The notes under the pieces are model-generated. The model was not told where the DNA came from, searched no databases, and was given only the letters and a program-made list of their open reading frames with translations. The position numbers were made by a program, and so were the translations under genes. A DNA stretch of 64,000 nt, taken from Candidatus Binatia bacterium (lineage in GTDB: Bacteria > Vulcanimicrobiota > Vulcanimicrobiia > Vulcanimicrobiales > Vulcanimicrobiaceae). Position 1 is the first letter of the stretch, and each line of letters starts with the position of its first letter. The stretch spans positions 24,453 to 88,452 of the forward strand of contig DATKHY010000009.1 of NCBI GenBank assembly GCA_035544215.1, written 5' to 3'. Positions 27,914 through 36,577 of the stretch are shown one piece after another.

Positions 27914-28465
27914 TCAGACAGCCGCGTGATACGTAGCAGAACCTCTCACGGAATATCGATACCCATAAATAGGGATCTGTATCGCGCTCTTAAAATGAGG
28001 AAGATAACGGCTGACCTTTTCAAACGACAAAGATCCACCCGACCAATTCTGATTATATTTAGTCACCATGGTTCGTTGAAAGCGATTGGTCGTTACTACA
28101 TAAATTCCCACGTCAATACGATTTAACGCGCTGTACGAGCCGATCTGCAGTTTCAAAACGTCGATCCCGAGAAACGACGAATGGCCAAATTGAACTTCCA
28201 CTCCGATCCGGTCTTTCAGGAAGTCCATTCTTGCGCTAGGATCCTGCGGGTCACCAAAAACAAGTGGCTGATCTTCCCAGCCAGCTTCGACGAAACGCTT
28301 GCGAATGATCGAGTTAAAGCCGCCTCGCGACATCTGAGAAGGATCACATTCTGCGGTTAGGAGTTCTTCAACTTGCCGCTTCAGCGCTAAGCGACTGTTT
28401 AGCACCTCGTCCGCGAAGCGATACGAGAAGCGTTGCAAGGACAGCGCTATCGACGGCAGGTTCAT
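27914..28465 (-). CDS. BglII/BstYI-family type II restriction endonuclease
   Basis: 183 residues. The segment MDFLKDRIGVEVQFGHSSF gives an Asp followed at +9 by Glu and at +11 by Gln, the exact spacing of the BglII catalytic residues Asp84, Glu93 and Gln95 (known from its structure). LKLQIGSYSALNRIDVGIYVV resembles the following core strand and helix of this family. Such enzymes cut GATC-containing sites such as RGATCY or AGATCT. No DNA methyltransferase gene is seen nearby. The ATG overlaps, as ATGA, the stop of a short upstream reading frame. Function by motif is well supported; specificity is inference. Confidence 0.75.
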   Translation of the reverse strand: MNLPSIALSLQRFSYRFADEVLNSRLALKRQVEELLTAECDPSQMSRGGFNSIIRKRFVEAGWEDQPLVFGDPQDPSARMDFLKDRIGVEVQFGHSSFLGIDVLKLQIGSYSALNRIDVGIYVVTTNRFQRTMVTKYNQNWSGGSLSFEKVSRYLPHFKSAIQIPIYGYRYSVRGSATYHAAV

Positions 28466-28545
28466 GACTGAAGAGCAGCTATCACTTCATAGATTTCGGC
28501 GACCGAAAGCGGAAACCTAACAGTAAAGTATTTGCGGGCAATCAC
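28462..28545 (-). pseudogene. Short 3' remnant of a gene upstream of the restriction enzyme
   Basis: A 27-codon minus-strand frame starting at a GTG ends in SVAEIYEVIAALQS and its TGA overlaps the ATG of the restriction gene. The sequence reads like a protein C-terminus. A coding-like frame in a different phase continues upstream to about 28763, which suggests a frameshifted or truncated partner gene. Identity unknown. Confidence 0.3.
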
Positions 28546-28571
28546 AAAGCTCCTCGCCGATCCCCGAAAGG

Positions 28572-29216
28572 GTGGCGGCGGCACAGAGGGTAAATGTCGG
28601 CCTCGCCGGTAACTGCAGAACCGAGGTTGAGTTGAACACAGGGAAACCGCGCGAGCGTCAAGCGCACGATGGGCTCGATCGTCGTCGAGCTCCGCATCAG
28701 ACCGATCAGATCGCAGTCAGTGAAGTCGATGCGGAGACAACGAGGCGTCTTTATGAGTTGCACGTCACCAGCAAGAATCCGATAGTTTTGCCGCGCAATT
28801 TTAGCGCTGCTGAATCGGAAGATGCGTTCGTCTTTGAGGAGATAACACCGGTTATCCAGAAACTAGGTAGAAAAGTCGGCTTGGCGGTTGGCGTTCCTGG
28901 CGCCGAGCAGTACCGGACCATTCATGAGTACGACGCCAACCTAATGCCGGCGGTGTTAGTCTTCGCGAGCTCCTTTTTTAGCGACGCATCATCGGAACTT
29001 GCCGTCTCCTTGTTGAAGGAGCTAGGGCGTTATGTGTTGTCGCGCTGGGGCTCTCGCGGTGCCGAAACCAAGGATGTAGCTCTGGAAGTACTCGTTACTA
29101 AGGAACGCGAGGCTAAACGAATCAACTATTCTGGTCCGCCCGAAGGCCTCGATGCCGTAGTAAGAATCGCGCGGACTGTCTTTGATCACGCCGATGGCGA
29201 AGAGAATAGCGAGTGA
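28572..29216 (+). CDS. Hypothetical protein, first of a two-gene cassette
   Basis: 214 residues by the GTG at 28572, but the first 60 or so residues are arginine-rich and may not be translated; the convincing part starts near VSEVDAETTRRLYELH. It contains FVFEEITPVIQKLGRKVGLA and DANLMPAVLVFASSFF, a mixed alpha/beta pattern without a motif I know. It overlaps the next gene as GTGA, so the two proteins are probably made together and act together. Confidence 0.5.
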   Translation: MAAAQRVNVGLAGNCRTEVELNTGKPRERQAHDGLDRRRAPHQTDQIAVSEVDAETTRRLYELHVTSKNPIVLPRNFSAAESEDAFVFEEITPVIQKLGRKVGLAVGVPGAEQYRTIHEYDANLMPAVLVFASSFFSDASSELAVSLLKELGRYVLSRWGSRGAETKDVALEVLVTKEREAKRINYSGPPEGLDAVVRIARTVFDHADGEENSE

Positions 29217-29926
29217 CAGAAGAGAATCGACCAGTAGTGGGTACTCCTGAGCAGGCGTTGGCAAAACTCGCGGAAGACTATCCGAGATACCGCCGCATCG
29301 CAACATTCGCGTTTAAGCCCAAGCTGAAGGAAGCCGCACTTAGTGATATCGACTATACTCTAGCGCAATGCAAACGCGCCGTTGAAGGATCTCGCAAGGC
29401 CCATGACGAGTCTGCGACGACCCGCTGGCGTAAAATCGCTGAATTCTTAGAAGCCCAGCACTATGAGCTTCGGATGTGGCTTTTTTTGAACCGCAATGAG
29501 ATGCACGCGGCTTGGGAAAGCTTAATTAGCGGCCAAACGTCAGCACATTGGGCTGCTAGGTGGCTGCCAGAGTTCGAGCCAGCAGAGCACTTAAACTCTC
29601 ACCTTGCGGACGTCGAGCGCGTTATTTTTCCGAAACAACAATTCCTAAGCCCCTCTTTGATAATTGATGAGGGGACCGTGGAGTGCAGCATCTGTCACAG
29701 CGTCGGTCATGTGTGCGATCACATAGCAGGAGAAATATACAACGGCGAGGTTGCCGCTAATATAATTCATGGCATAGAAGGCGTTAGAGAAGTATCATTT
29801 GTAGACGAGCCGGCAAATAAACATGCAAGAGCGTTTCGGTACGGCAATATTGATCCTCTTACGGGGGAAGACGTGGGGGCATCACCTAGAGAAGCCGACG
29901 GTAACTCAAACGAGGTTACGAACTAA
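29213..29926 (+). CDS. Hypothetical protein with CxxC...CxH zinc-finger-like motif
   Basis: 237 residues, GTG start overlapping the previous stop. A helical first half is followed by VECSICHSVGHVCDHIAGEIY, a CxxC-x6-CxH cluster with a YxGE extension that resembles zinc-binding modules seen in phage-related proteins. No nuclease or ATPase motif is visible. Its 3' end overlaps the convergent SIR2 gene by 11 bases. Function unknown; defence is suggested only by the location. Confidence 0.55.
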   Translation: MTEENRPVVGTPEQALAKLAEDYPRYRRIATFAFKPKLKEAALSDIDYTLAQCKRAVEGSRKAHDESATTRWRKIAEFLEAQHYELRMWLFLNRNEMHAAWESLISGQTSAHWAARWLPEFEPAEHLNSHLADVERVIFPKQQFLSPSLIIDEGTVECSICHSVGHVCDHIAGEIYNGEVAANIIHGIEGVREVSFVDEPANKHARAFRYGNIDPLTGEDVGASPREADGNSNEVTN

Positions 29927-31112
29927 ATCGTAAAGGCCCGGCGTATTTATCGTGCAAGCTATCCAGAATAATTTGTGTAGGCGGCGAACTCTCGCCGATT
30001 CCCGTTAAAATGACCGTTGCCGGTACACCCCAGCGACTTACAAAGATCCCGTCGCCAATCTTTTCCCAGGTCTGCTTGAACGGGAAATGCGTTAGTTTGC
30101 CGACAGCCGAGTCTTTGGGGTCCGCAGCTCGCGTAACTTCAACGACGCGCGTACGGCTCAGGTTTGTAAAAAAGAACTGCGTGAGTTGATGATTGATATG
30201 CGGGTCGGCGCCACCGTAGCCGATCAAGAGAAGGTTCGGACTTCTCGCTAGCGAGTCGAAGAGACTATTAAGGTAGCTGCTGTAAGGTTGAGAGTTCAAG
30301 CGCTCTAACTTCCGCAAGCCTGAAACTATCGGTGAAACGACGTTCGCCAAGTCGGCGTATTCATCCATCAGAAAAGCTTGGTGGAACTGCTGCCAGTTAC
30401 GGGTAGCCTCGTCGGCGGATGCCATCTCGATAATCTCTAGGGGCGGTCCGTGTGCGAGGCCTGCTTGGGTTTGGTCATAACCGAACCGCACACAGCCATG
30501 AAGATGCGCCAGCCACAGCCGAAGCTCTCCAACTTTTTCTTCCGCTTGTGAATACTCATCCGAGCGGAAATGGCGCGTGGTCGGGTCGAAGCCGTTGTAC
30601 CATTTGCTCCCAACGTCCACGGAGATCGCGTTGATTGTACGATCGGCCACGGTATCGTAATTAAGCGTGAACCAACGAAGATCGTAAGAATCGGCCAACG
30701 GTCGCAACCATGCGTAAAGGTGTCCTTTACCACCGTCGTCCACCTCTATTAGACGGGCTTGTATATGCTGTAATAAGGAAAGCCGCTCCTTTCTATGCTC
30801 TCGCCAATCGTCTGAAATATCTGCCGTATCTCTGCTCAAAGCCAAGAAGGGCTTGAGATCGCTAACTGCACGAGAGGCCTCTTCGGGGTTTAGATAGGCT
30901 TCCAACTCCTCAAGGACGTGAAGCACGTCTTCAAAATTTGTCGCTTCAGCGGGCCGATCCGTTCTTAGAAGGCGATCCAGAATGTTGTGAGAGAGATCGC
31001 TCTGGGAGATTAGTTCAGTAAGCTGCTTCGTAGTAGGGCTCCCGGCGCTAACTGACGCGCCCGCGCCTGTAATGACTGTTATCGACTCGCGACTTGCGGA
31101 TTTCTCTGTCAC
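29916..31112 (-). CDS. SIR2-family (NAD-hydrolase-like) protein
   Basis: 398 residues, GTG start. NAD-binding motif TGAGASVSAGSPT (residues 15-27), TLNYD (149-153, in place of the sirtuin TxN-D), HLHGCVRF with the likely catalytic His (203-210), and LLLIGYGGADPHIN (295-307). SIR2 domains of this type are NADases in anti-phage systems (Thoeris ThsA, DSR, AVAST and others), depleting NAD on infection. It shares PIVSGLRK and the IGYGG block with the second SIR2 gene in the island. It is one base downstream of the polymerase fragment. Confidence 0.8.
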   Translation of the reverse strand: MTEKSASRESITVITGAGASVSAGSPTTKQLTELISQSDLSHNILDRLLRTDRPAEATNFEDVLHVLEELEAYLNPEEASRAVSDLKPFLALSRDTADISDDWREHRKERLSLLQHIQARLIEVDDGGKGHLYAWLRPLADSYDLRWFTLNYDTVADRTINAISVDVGSKWYNGFDPTTRHFRSDEYSQAEEKVGELRLWLAHLHGCVRFGYDQTQAGLAHGPPLEIIEMASADEATRNWQQFHQAFLMDEYADLANVVSPIVSGLRKLERLNSQPYSSYLNSLFDSLARSPNLLLIGYGGADPHINHQLTQFFFTNLSRTRVVEVTRAADPKDSAVGKLTHFPFKQTWEKIGDGIFVSRWGVPATVILTGIGESSPPTQIILDSLHDKYAGPLRFSS

Positions 31113-31113
31113 T

Positions 31114-31935
31114 TCATTTCCTTGATCGACCTTGATGCCGCTCAGATTCTGTTTCTATGGCCTTTATAAGGAGTTCGCGATTTTTGGGGTGCGGCATTCT
31201 TCCGTAACGTGCTGCCTTGAGCGTTGCTGGAGATAAACCGGTTAGCAGTTGCAGCCCTGCAAGTCGCATTGCTTTAAGTCTCGGTACGATATTCCGAAGC
31301 CAGACTTCACGCTCACGTTCCGCGTCCGGATGCTCCGTGTAAATTCTTTCCAAATCGTGAATCGTTCCTTCTTCCACCTCCTCCAATCGGTTTGACTCCT
31401 TACCGATAAAATGAAGTTCTCCAACTCGAACGTGTCTACGATCCAGGATCCCGACAGTTTGGCGGTCACAGGGCTGACCGTCGGGCCGAGCACATTTAAA
31501 CTCTTCGTGATATTCGTACTCTGCTAGCACTTCACCATACGTATCGAGCTCGGCAATGTCGCCGCTGCGTACATTCGAGGTGGTGACGTCGTAGCGCTGG
31601 CCGGTATGCTCATCAATCCAAGGCGCGGCGAGCCACTTCTTTGGATCTCGCTCGAAGGGCGCAATGAGATGGAATCGCTCCGGGTCTACGCCGATCGGGT
31701 ACCCTAGCTTTCTCACGTGCGCGCTGAGCAGAAAGTTAAAAGGCTTGATCTGCTGCGCGTATGTCTTACCTGCGTTGAGCAATTTGAACGACGTCATGAC
31801 AAAGGGACTGCTCACGCTCATGCGGCCCACGGCTGGAAGCGAATGGAACGGCAAAACGATGGTGCGAAGCCCGAGCGCTTTCCGAAGAATACGTAACCAT
31901 GCTCGCGCGAGGACAACTTCGATCCAATTACTCAT
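31114..31935 (-). CDS. C-terminal fragment of a polymerase-like mobile-element protein, copy 1
   Basis: 273 residues. From WIEVVLARAWLRILRKALGL onwards it is clearly homologous to the plus-strand reading frame at 31897-32886 (for example VSSPFVM, KPFNFLLSAH, GYPI.VDPERFHLIAPFE, EEFKC...PDG, FIGKESNRLE.VEEG, LSPATLKAAR.GRMPHPKNRELL). The opposite copy also keeps an upstream segment with YAISAKRYALFLRD, which resembles the KxY region of family-B DNA polymerases, and I recall large proteins of this type in actinobacteria. So this is probably the truncated end of a larger gene. Polymerase kinship is a memory-based inference. Confidence 0.45.
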   Translation of the reverse strand: MSNWIEVVLARAWLRILRKALGLRTIVLPFHSLPAVGRMSVSSPFVMTSFKLLNAGKTYAQQIKPFNFLLSAHVRKLGYPIGVDPERFHLIAPFERDPKKWLAAPWIDEHTGQRYDVTTSNVRSGDIAELDTYGEVLAEYEYHEEFKCARPDGQPCDRQTVGILDRRHVRVGELHFIGKESNRLEEVEEGTIHDLERIYTEHPDAEREREVWLRNIVPRLKAMRLAGLQLLTGLSPATLKAARYGRMPHPKNRELLIKAIETESERHQGRSRK

Positions 31936-32886
31936 GAACAGCGTCAGCTCTGGTGCTATGCGATCTCAGCGAAACGTTATGCGCTATTCCTGCGTGACAC
32001 CAATGGTGCTCCCGAGCTCCTCCGCGACAAGATCAATAACGGCGAAGACCGCTGGTCGGAGCACGGCCTCGGTCAGCTTCTTAATCCGACAGAACCAGAT
32101 AGCGACGATCGTGAATGGATCGAAAAAGTGTGGCTGCGGATTATTCGCAAGCATCTCGGAGTTCAAACGAGGATGCCGACGTTCGCTAAACTTCCAGCCG
32201 TGAGCCAAACGAGCGTAAGCAGTCCATTCGTCATGCGGTCGCTAAAGCTGCTCAACAAAGACAAATCCTATCCGAAGCAGGTCAAGCCGTTCAACTTCCT
32301 TCTCAGTGCGCATATACGAAAGCTCGGCTACCCGATCGAGGTAGATCCGGAACGCTTCCACCTCATTGCACCCTTCGAATCGAATCCAAGTAAATGGCTA
32401 GCTGTACCCTGGATTGATGAATATACGGAGAAGCGCTTTCCAGTCACTACATCTGAACTTCGTGGCGGCAACGTAGCTGCGCTCAACACTTATGGCTCCG
32501 TGCTACGCGATTATAAGCACCACGAAGAGTTTAAGTGCGTTGGACCGGATGGCCGGCAGTGCCGAAGGCAAACACTCGGGCTGCTGGGCCGCCGACACGT
32601 GCGGATCGCGCGCCTGCGCTTCATCGGCAAGGAGTCGAATCGGCTTGAAGACGTTGAGGAGGGCTCGCTTCACGATGCCGGGAGCGCCTACACGGAGTAC
32701 CCAAATGCGCGACGCGAGCGCGAGGAGTGGCTTAATAGCGTCGTGCCAAAGCTCAAGGCTATGCGGATGTCGGAGTTGGAGCGTCTCACGGAACTCTCTC
32801 CCGCGACACTCAAGGCCGCCCGAGCTGGAAGGATGCCACATCCCAAAAACCGCGAACTCTTGCGTAAAGCTGTCACTAGATATTAA
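31897..32886 (+). pseudogene. C-terminal fragment of a polymerase-like mobile-element protein, copy 2
   Basis: The frame is open from 31897, but there is no usable start codon before the GTG at 32128, and the homology with copy 1 begins before that. The upstream part reads NFDPITHEQRQLWCYAISAK and continues into the shared region. The two copies are head to head and meet at about 31915-31936, where AATTGGATCGAA belongs to both. The gene has lost its N-terminus and is probably not functional. Confidence 0.5.
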
Positions 32887-32954
32887 TGGCGCGCTTTTTA
32901 CGGATCAGCCTGGTTTGCAGGAGCCCAGTGCATCAATTCTAGTAGAAGGCAACC

Positions 32955-34127
32955 GTGAGCTCGCCGTTTAGTGCTGCTGGCCCGACTCAAGGAACGCTGT
33001 TTCAGATACGGTACGCGCTTTGGCTATTGGTGAAGGCAGCGCACGATGACCCAACCGTGTCGATCCGAGTTGAGGGGTCAGACGACATCGAGGTCGTTCG
33101 TGATAAAGGATCCGATTTAATCCAGACCAAGCACCATGCGCCAAGCGTTCCCGTGCCGCTCACTGATCAGAGCTCTGACTTATGGAAGACGCTGCGCGTT
33201 TGGTCAGAACTTACTCTGGCAGACTCCACGGTTCTAGAAAGCACTCTTTTTACTCTAGTCACAACTGCAACGACCAAGACTAATGACGTTGTGCATAAGA
33301 TCGCGGAGGGCCGCAACGTCTCTTTCAGCGACGCAAGCGGCATAGCTCAACGCCTGACTGCAATCTCCGAATCGGGTGGTAATAAGAAGAATCGGCCTGG
33401 ATACCAAGCATTTCTAAGCCTTTCCGCGGGTGATCGAGCGCGGCTTATTCAGCACGTTAGAATCATCGACGCGACGCCAAGCAACATCAACATCTCCAAA
33501 CAGCTTCAGGATGCATTACGCAGCACGGTCACGGGGAAGCCCCAGCTGAAAGCTCTTGTGGAGCGTTTAGAGGGTTGGTGGAATAGCAGAGTCGCCAGCA
33601 ACCTTCAAACTAGCGGTGATCAGATCACGGCCGAAGAGCTCTTCGCAGAAATAAGGGATACTGCTGACTCGCTTGGTCCAGAAGCCCTACCTCGAGACGA
33701 AGAAGCGCTGGCCTATAAGGCCTTGCTCTCCATTAACGAGGCATTGATCTACGTTCGACAGCTTCGTCTGCTTGAATACCGCGATTCGGTAATCCTCAGG
33801 GCCATAACCGACTTCGTGCGAACGCAACGACAGATTTCCGTGTGGATGCGAGAGGAGTTGTTGCTAGTCAATGAATTGCCGCGTTACAAGCAAAAGCTTT
33901 TTGACGAATGGCAGCTGCGGTTTGACTTTATGTTAGACGCGGTTCAGGGGGTCACGGACGTTCATACTCTTATAGACCGAGGGAGGGCCCTCTACGAATC
34001 GATCATCCAGCAATCCCTTCCGATTCGCCACGATTGGCTGGACAGCACAATTATGAGAGGGTGCTATCACGACTTGGCGGACCACCATGACGTGGGCTGG
34101 CATCCGCATTATAAGGAATTACTATGA
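32955..34127 (+). CDS. ABC-3C system effector-type protein (restriction-like N-terminus, ABC-3C C-terminal domain)
   Basis: 390 residues, GTG start. The N-terminus GTLFQIRYALWLLVKAA followed by EGSDDIEVVRD and LIQTKHH resembles the restriction-endonuclease-like effector domains (Cap4/DUF4297 type) with E...D.E..Q.K. The remainder is helical and ends in HDVGWHPHYKELL, as in the C-terminal domain shared by ABC-three-component proteins. It overlaps the next gene by four bases, and the order effector - middle component - ABC ATPase is the defining arrangement of ABC-3C conflict systems described by Aravind and colleagues. The nuclease assignment is tentative; the system assignment is stronger. 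Confidence 0.6.
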   Translation: MSSPFSAAGPTQGTLFQIRYALWLLVKAAHDDPTVSIRVEGSDDIEVVRDKGSDLIQTKHHAPSVPVPLTDQSSDLWKTLRVWSELTLADSTVLESTLFTLVTTATTKTNDVVHKIAEGRNVSFSDASGIAQRLTAISESGGNKKNRPGYQAFLSLSAGDRARLIQHVRIIDATPSNINISKQLQDALRSTVTGKPQLKALVERLEGWWNSRVASNLQTSGDQITAEELFAEIRDTADSLGPEALPRDEEALAYKALLSINEALIYVRQLRLLEYRDSVILRAITDFVRTQRQISVWMREELLLVNELPRYKQKLFDEWQLRFDFMLDAVQGVTDVHTLIDRGRALYESIIQQSLPIRHDWLDSTIMRGCYHDLADHHDVGWHPHYKELL

Positions 34128-34624
34128 AGCCGTTGCCACGGTGGAGTGCGAGGCCTTACGTTGTTCAGAATCTGTTTAATCCAGCATTTTGCGGCTTGCT
34201 ACTTTGGGAGGCAATCCGTGGATACAACGATACGGGAATGGAGTATCCCTTAAGCCACGTAGTTTTACCAATGGTTTTGCATCGCGATATTAGATATGCG
34301 CTACCGAGCACCGCAAGGACCACTCTAATCGCTTGGCTTCAGGGTCATCCAGAGCACGCAGTTCTTCTACCGAGCCTTATAAGCAGAATGGTGCCTTTTA
34401 CGTCGGAGGGGCTGCTGTGGGCGACAAACGCTAATGTAATCAGGGTTTCGAGCCTTGACGGTAAGCTTTCGATATTGCAGAAGCCGCCTGCTGCTGATGA
34501 AATCGTCGACGATCAGATCGCCGAGGTAAGCCATTGTGTACACAAAGCGGGTTTCGTGGGCAAATGGCTGGCGAAGTCGGGGTCTGCCGCGGTGATATAT
34601 GCCATTTTGGGAGTTCGACCATAG
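34124..34624 (+). CDS. ABC-3C system middle component
   Basis: 166 residues. WSARPYVVQNLFNPAFCGLLL at the start, PLSHVVLPMVLHRDIR and LPSTARTTLIAWL match the short 'three component ABC system middle component' proteins. It overlaps the effector gene by four bases (ATGA) and abuts the ATPase gene with no gap. The role is thought to be adaptor between ATPase and effector. Confidence 0.7.
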   Translation: MKPLPRWSARPYVVQNLFNPAFCGLLLWEAIRGYNDTGMEYPLSHVVLPMVLHRDIRYALPSTARTTLIAWLQGHPEHAVLLPSLISRMVPFTSEGLLWATNANVIRVSSLDGKLSILQKPPAADEIVDDQIAEVSHCVHKAGFVGKWLAKSGSAAVIYAILGVRP

Positions 34625-36547
34625 GTGCAAATAAAAGCCGTTGTCCTGTACAGTCACGATGGGCGAAGTCGATCCGTGGACCTTCACCTGGGGGCGCTTA
34701 ATTTAATCACGGGAAGGAAGGGCACCGGCAAGAGCGCGCTCATCCGAATTATCGAGTATTGCCTGGGTTCAACGGAGGACAATATACCCGAAGGTGTGAT
34801 TCGCGAAAGCGTGTCGTGGTACGGCCTTTTGCTGAGTTTCCCGGACGGGGAAATGTTTGTAGCGCGAGCCGAACCGAAGCCGGGAGTTCGTTCTAGTAGC
34901 CAGATATTTGTCGATATCGGTGAGACGCTCGATATACCCGACGTTTCATTGCTGGAGCAAAACAGCAATAGCGAGGCGTTAGTGAAGCTTCTGAGTGAAC
35001 GGCTGGGTATCGCTAACGTGGAGACGCAGCGAGACGCTCGCAGCAGCCAAATGCAATATAAGATTACGATAGCGCACTCCTTGTTCTTTACGTTTCAGCG
35101 CCAAGACGAAATCGCGAAACCTACGCTTCTGTTTCACCGGCAAGATGAGCCGTTTGTGGACTCACACATCAGAGATGTACTCCCGTACTTCCTGGGTGCG
35201 ATGGGTGAGGATCGGTTGACTTTCATGCAACGACTTCGTTTGGAGCGAAATGCACTGCGCCAATTAGAACGCGAGTTGGAGCTTCTACAGCCAACCATCA
35301 CGGAGGATCCGCGAGCAGAGGCGCTGCTTCATGAGGCCATGTCGGTGGGATTGGCGCCCAAAGACCGAGGGGATAAAAAGGCGCTCGACCTTTTGAGAGA
35401 GCTTGACGTTGATGCCGAGCCGATCCTAGACATCGAGGGGCTGGAGGAAGAGCTGGAAAGGCGGCGAGACCAGCGAGAGCGTCTACTTGCAGAGCAGCGT
35501 TCGGTTCGAAGGCGCGTCGAGACTCTTAAGGCGCTAAACCGAGAAGAGGTTGGCTACGACGGCGAGCTCGATTCGCAGCGAGCTCGGCTCCGTTCAATCG
35601 ATTTAATCCGCACAAACGGTGATCCTCATTGCCCGGTCTGCGATCAACTCTTGCTGGAACACTTACCCACGGTAGCGGCAATCGCTGGTTCGATCAAACG
35701 ATTAACTACTCAGCTTGATCGAGTGGCTGCCTCAAGACCAAGAATCGAGGAGACCGTTGCCGCGCTTGAGGAGCAGGCGCTGGAGCTCAGGGAGAGGCTG
35801 CGCTCTAACCAGGCGACAATCAATATTGTCGAATGGCGCACGGCACGGATGCGAGCCTATCGTGACGAGTTTGCAGCATCAGCCGTTGTGAGGGGCCGCA
35901 TTCAATACTACTTCGAGAGCGTTAAGCAAATCGACACGCGGGCGGAGTCCTTGTCTGAGGCAATCCAAGCCGGTTGCGCTACGGTTAAAGAACTGGAGAG
36001 TCAACTGTCATTGGAAAATGTCGAAGAACAAATGGACTCGATGTTGCGCTACATCGAAGATGACATGACTGCGTGGTCGAAGCAACTCGATTTGGAATAT
36101 ACAACGCATGTGCGGTTAGACCCTAAACGTCTAACAGTAGTCGCGGATACGAGGAACGGCCCCCTACCGCTTTACCGAATGGGCAGCGGCTCAAATTGGG
36201 TGGGTTATCACATCGTAGCGTATGCGGCGCTCCATCATTGGTTCGAACAGAATAAAAGGCCAGTCCCACGTTTTATCGTGTTTGATCAGCCGACCCAGGT
36301 CTTTTACCCTGAAGACAGCGACGATCCAACCGCCTATAGGAACGATGATGACCGCAAACGCGTTGAAAACCTGTTCCGCTTCTTCGCGAACCTACCATCA
36401 TATCTCAATCACAATGTCCAGATCATCGTCACAGATCATGCCTTGTTGCATTTTCCTGAATTCGAAGCGGCCTTGCGCGAAAACTGGCACGTTTCGGGGG
36501 CGCTTATTCCAGAAGACTGGCCGAAGAGAGCAGCGCCCAGCGCCTAG
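34625..36547 (+). CDS. DUF3732 ABC-type ATPase of the ABC-3C system
   Basis: 640 residues, GTG start directly after the middle component. Walker A LITGRKGTGKSAL lies at residues 28-40; a long coiled coil (about 200-470) has a CPVCDQ zinc-hook-like pair near its centre; and the distal ATPase half shows LYRMGSGSNWVGYHIVAYAA (signature region) and RFIVFDQPTQVFYPED (Walker B). This is the SMC/Rad50-like layout of DUF3732 proteins. It is presumed to sense DNA or a phage product and control the effector. Confidence 0.8.
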   Translation: MQIKAVVLYSHDGRSRSVDLHLGALNLITGRKGTGKSALIRIIEYCLGSTEDNIPEGVIRESVSWYGLLLSFPDGEMFVARAEPKPGVRSSSQIFVDIGETLDIPDVSLLEQNSNSEALVKLLSERLGIANVETQRDARSSQMQYKITIAHSLFFTFQRQDEIAKPTLLFHRQDEPFVDSHIRDVLPYFLGAMGEDRLTFMQRLRLERNALRQLERELELLQPTITEDPRAEALLHEAMSVGLAPKDRGDKKALDLLRELDVDAEPILDIEGLEEELERRRDQRERLLAEQRSVRRRVETLKALNREEVGYDGELDSQRARLRSIDLIRTNGDPHCPVCDQLLLEHLPTVAAIAGSIKRLTTQLDRVAASRPRIEETVAALEEQALELRERLRSNQATINIVEWRTARMRAYRDEFAASAVVRGRIQYYFESVKQIDTRAESLSEAIQAGCATVKELESQLSLENVEEQMDSMLRYIEDDMTAWSKQLDLEYTTHVRLDPKRLTVVADTRNGPLPLYRMGSGSNWVGYHIVAYAALHHWFEQNKRPVPRFIVFDQPTQVFYPEDSDDPTAYRNDDDRKRVENLFRFFANLPSYLNHNVQIIVTDHALLHFPEFEAALRENWHVSGALIPEDWPKRAAPSA

Positions 36548-36577
36548 ATACTTTATGTAGATTCGATTGGCTATTTA

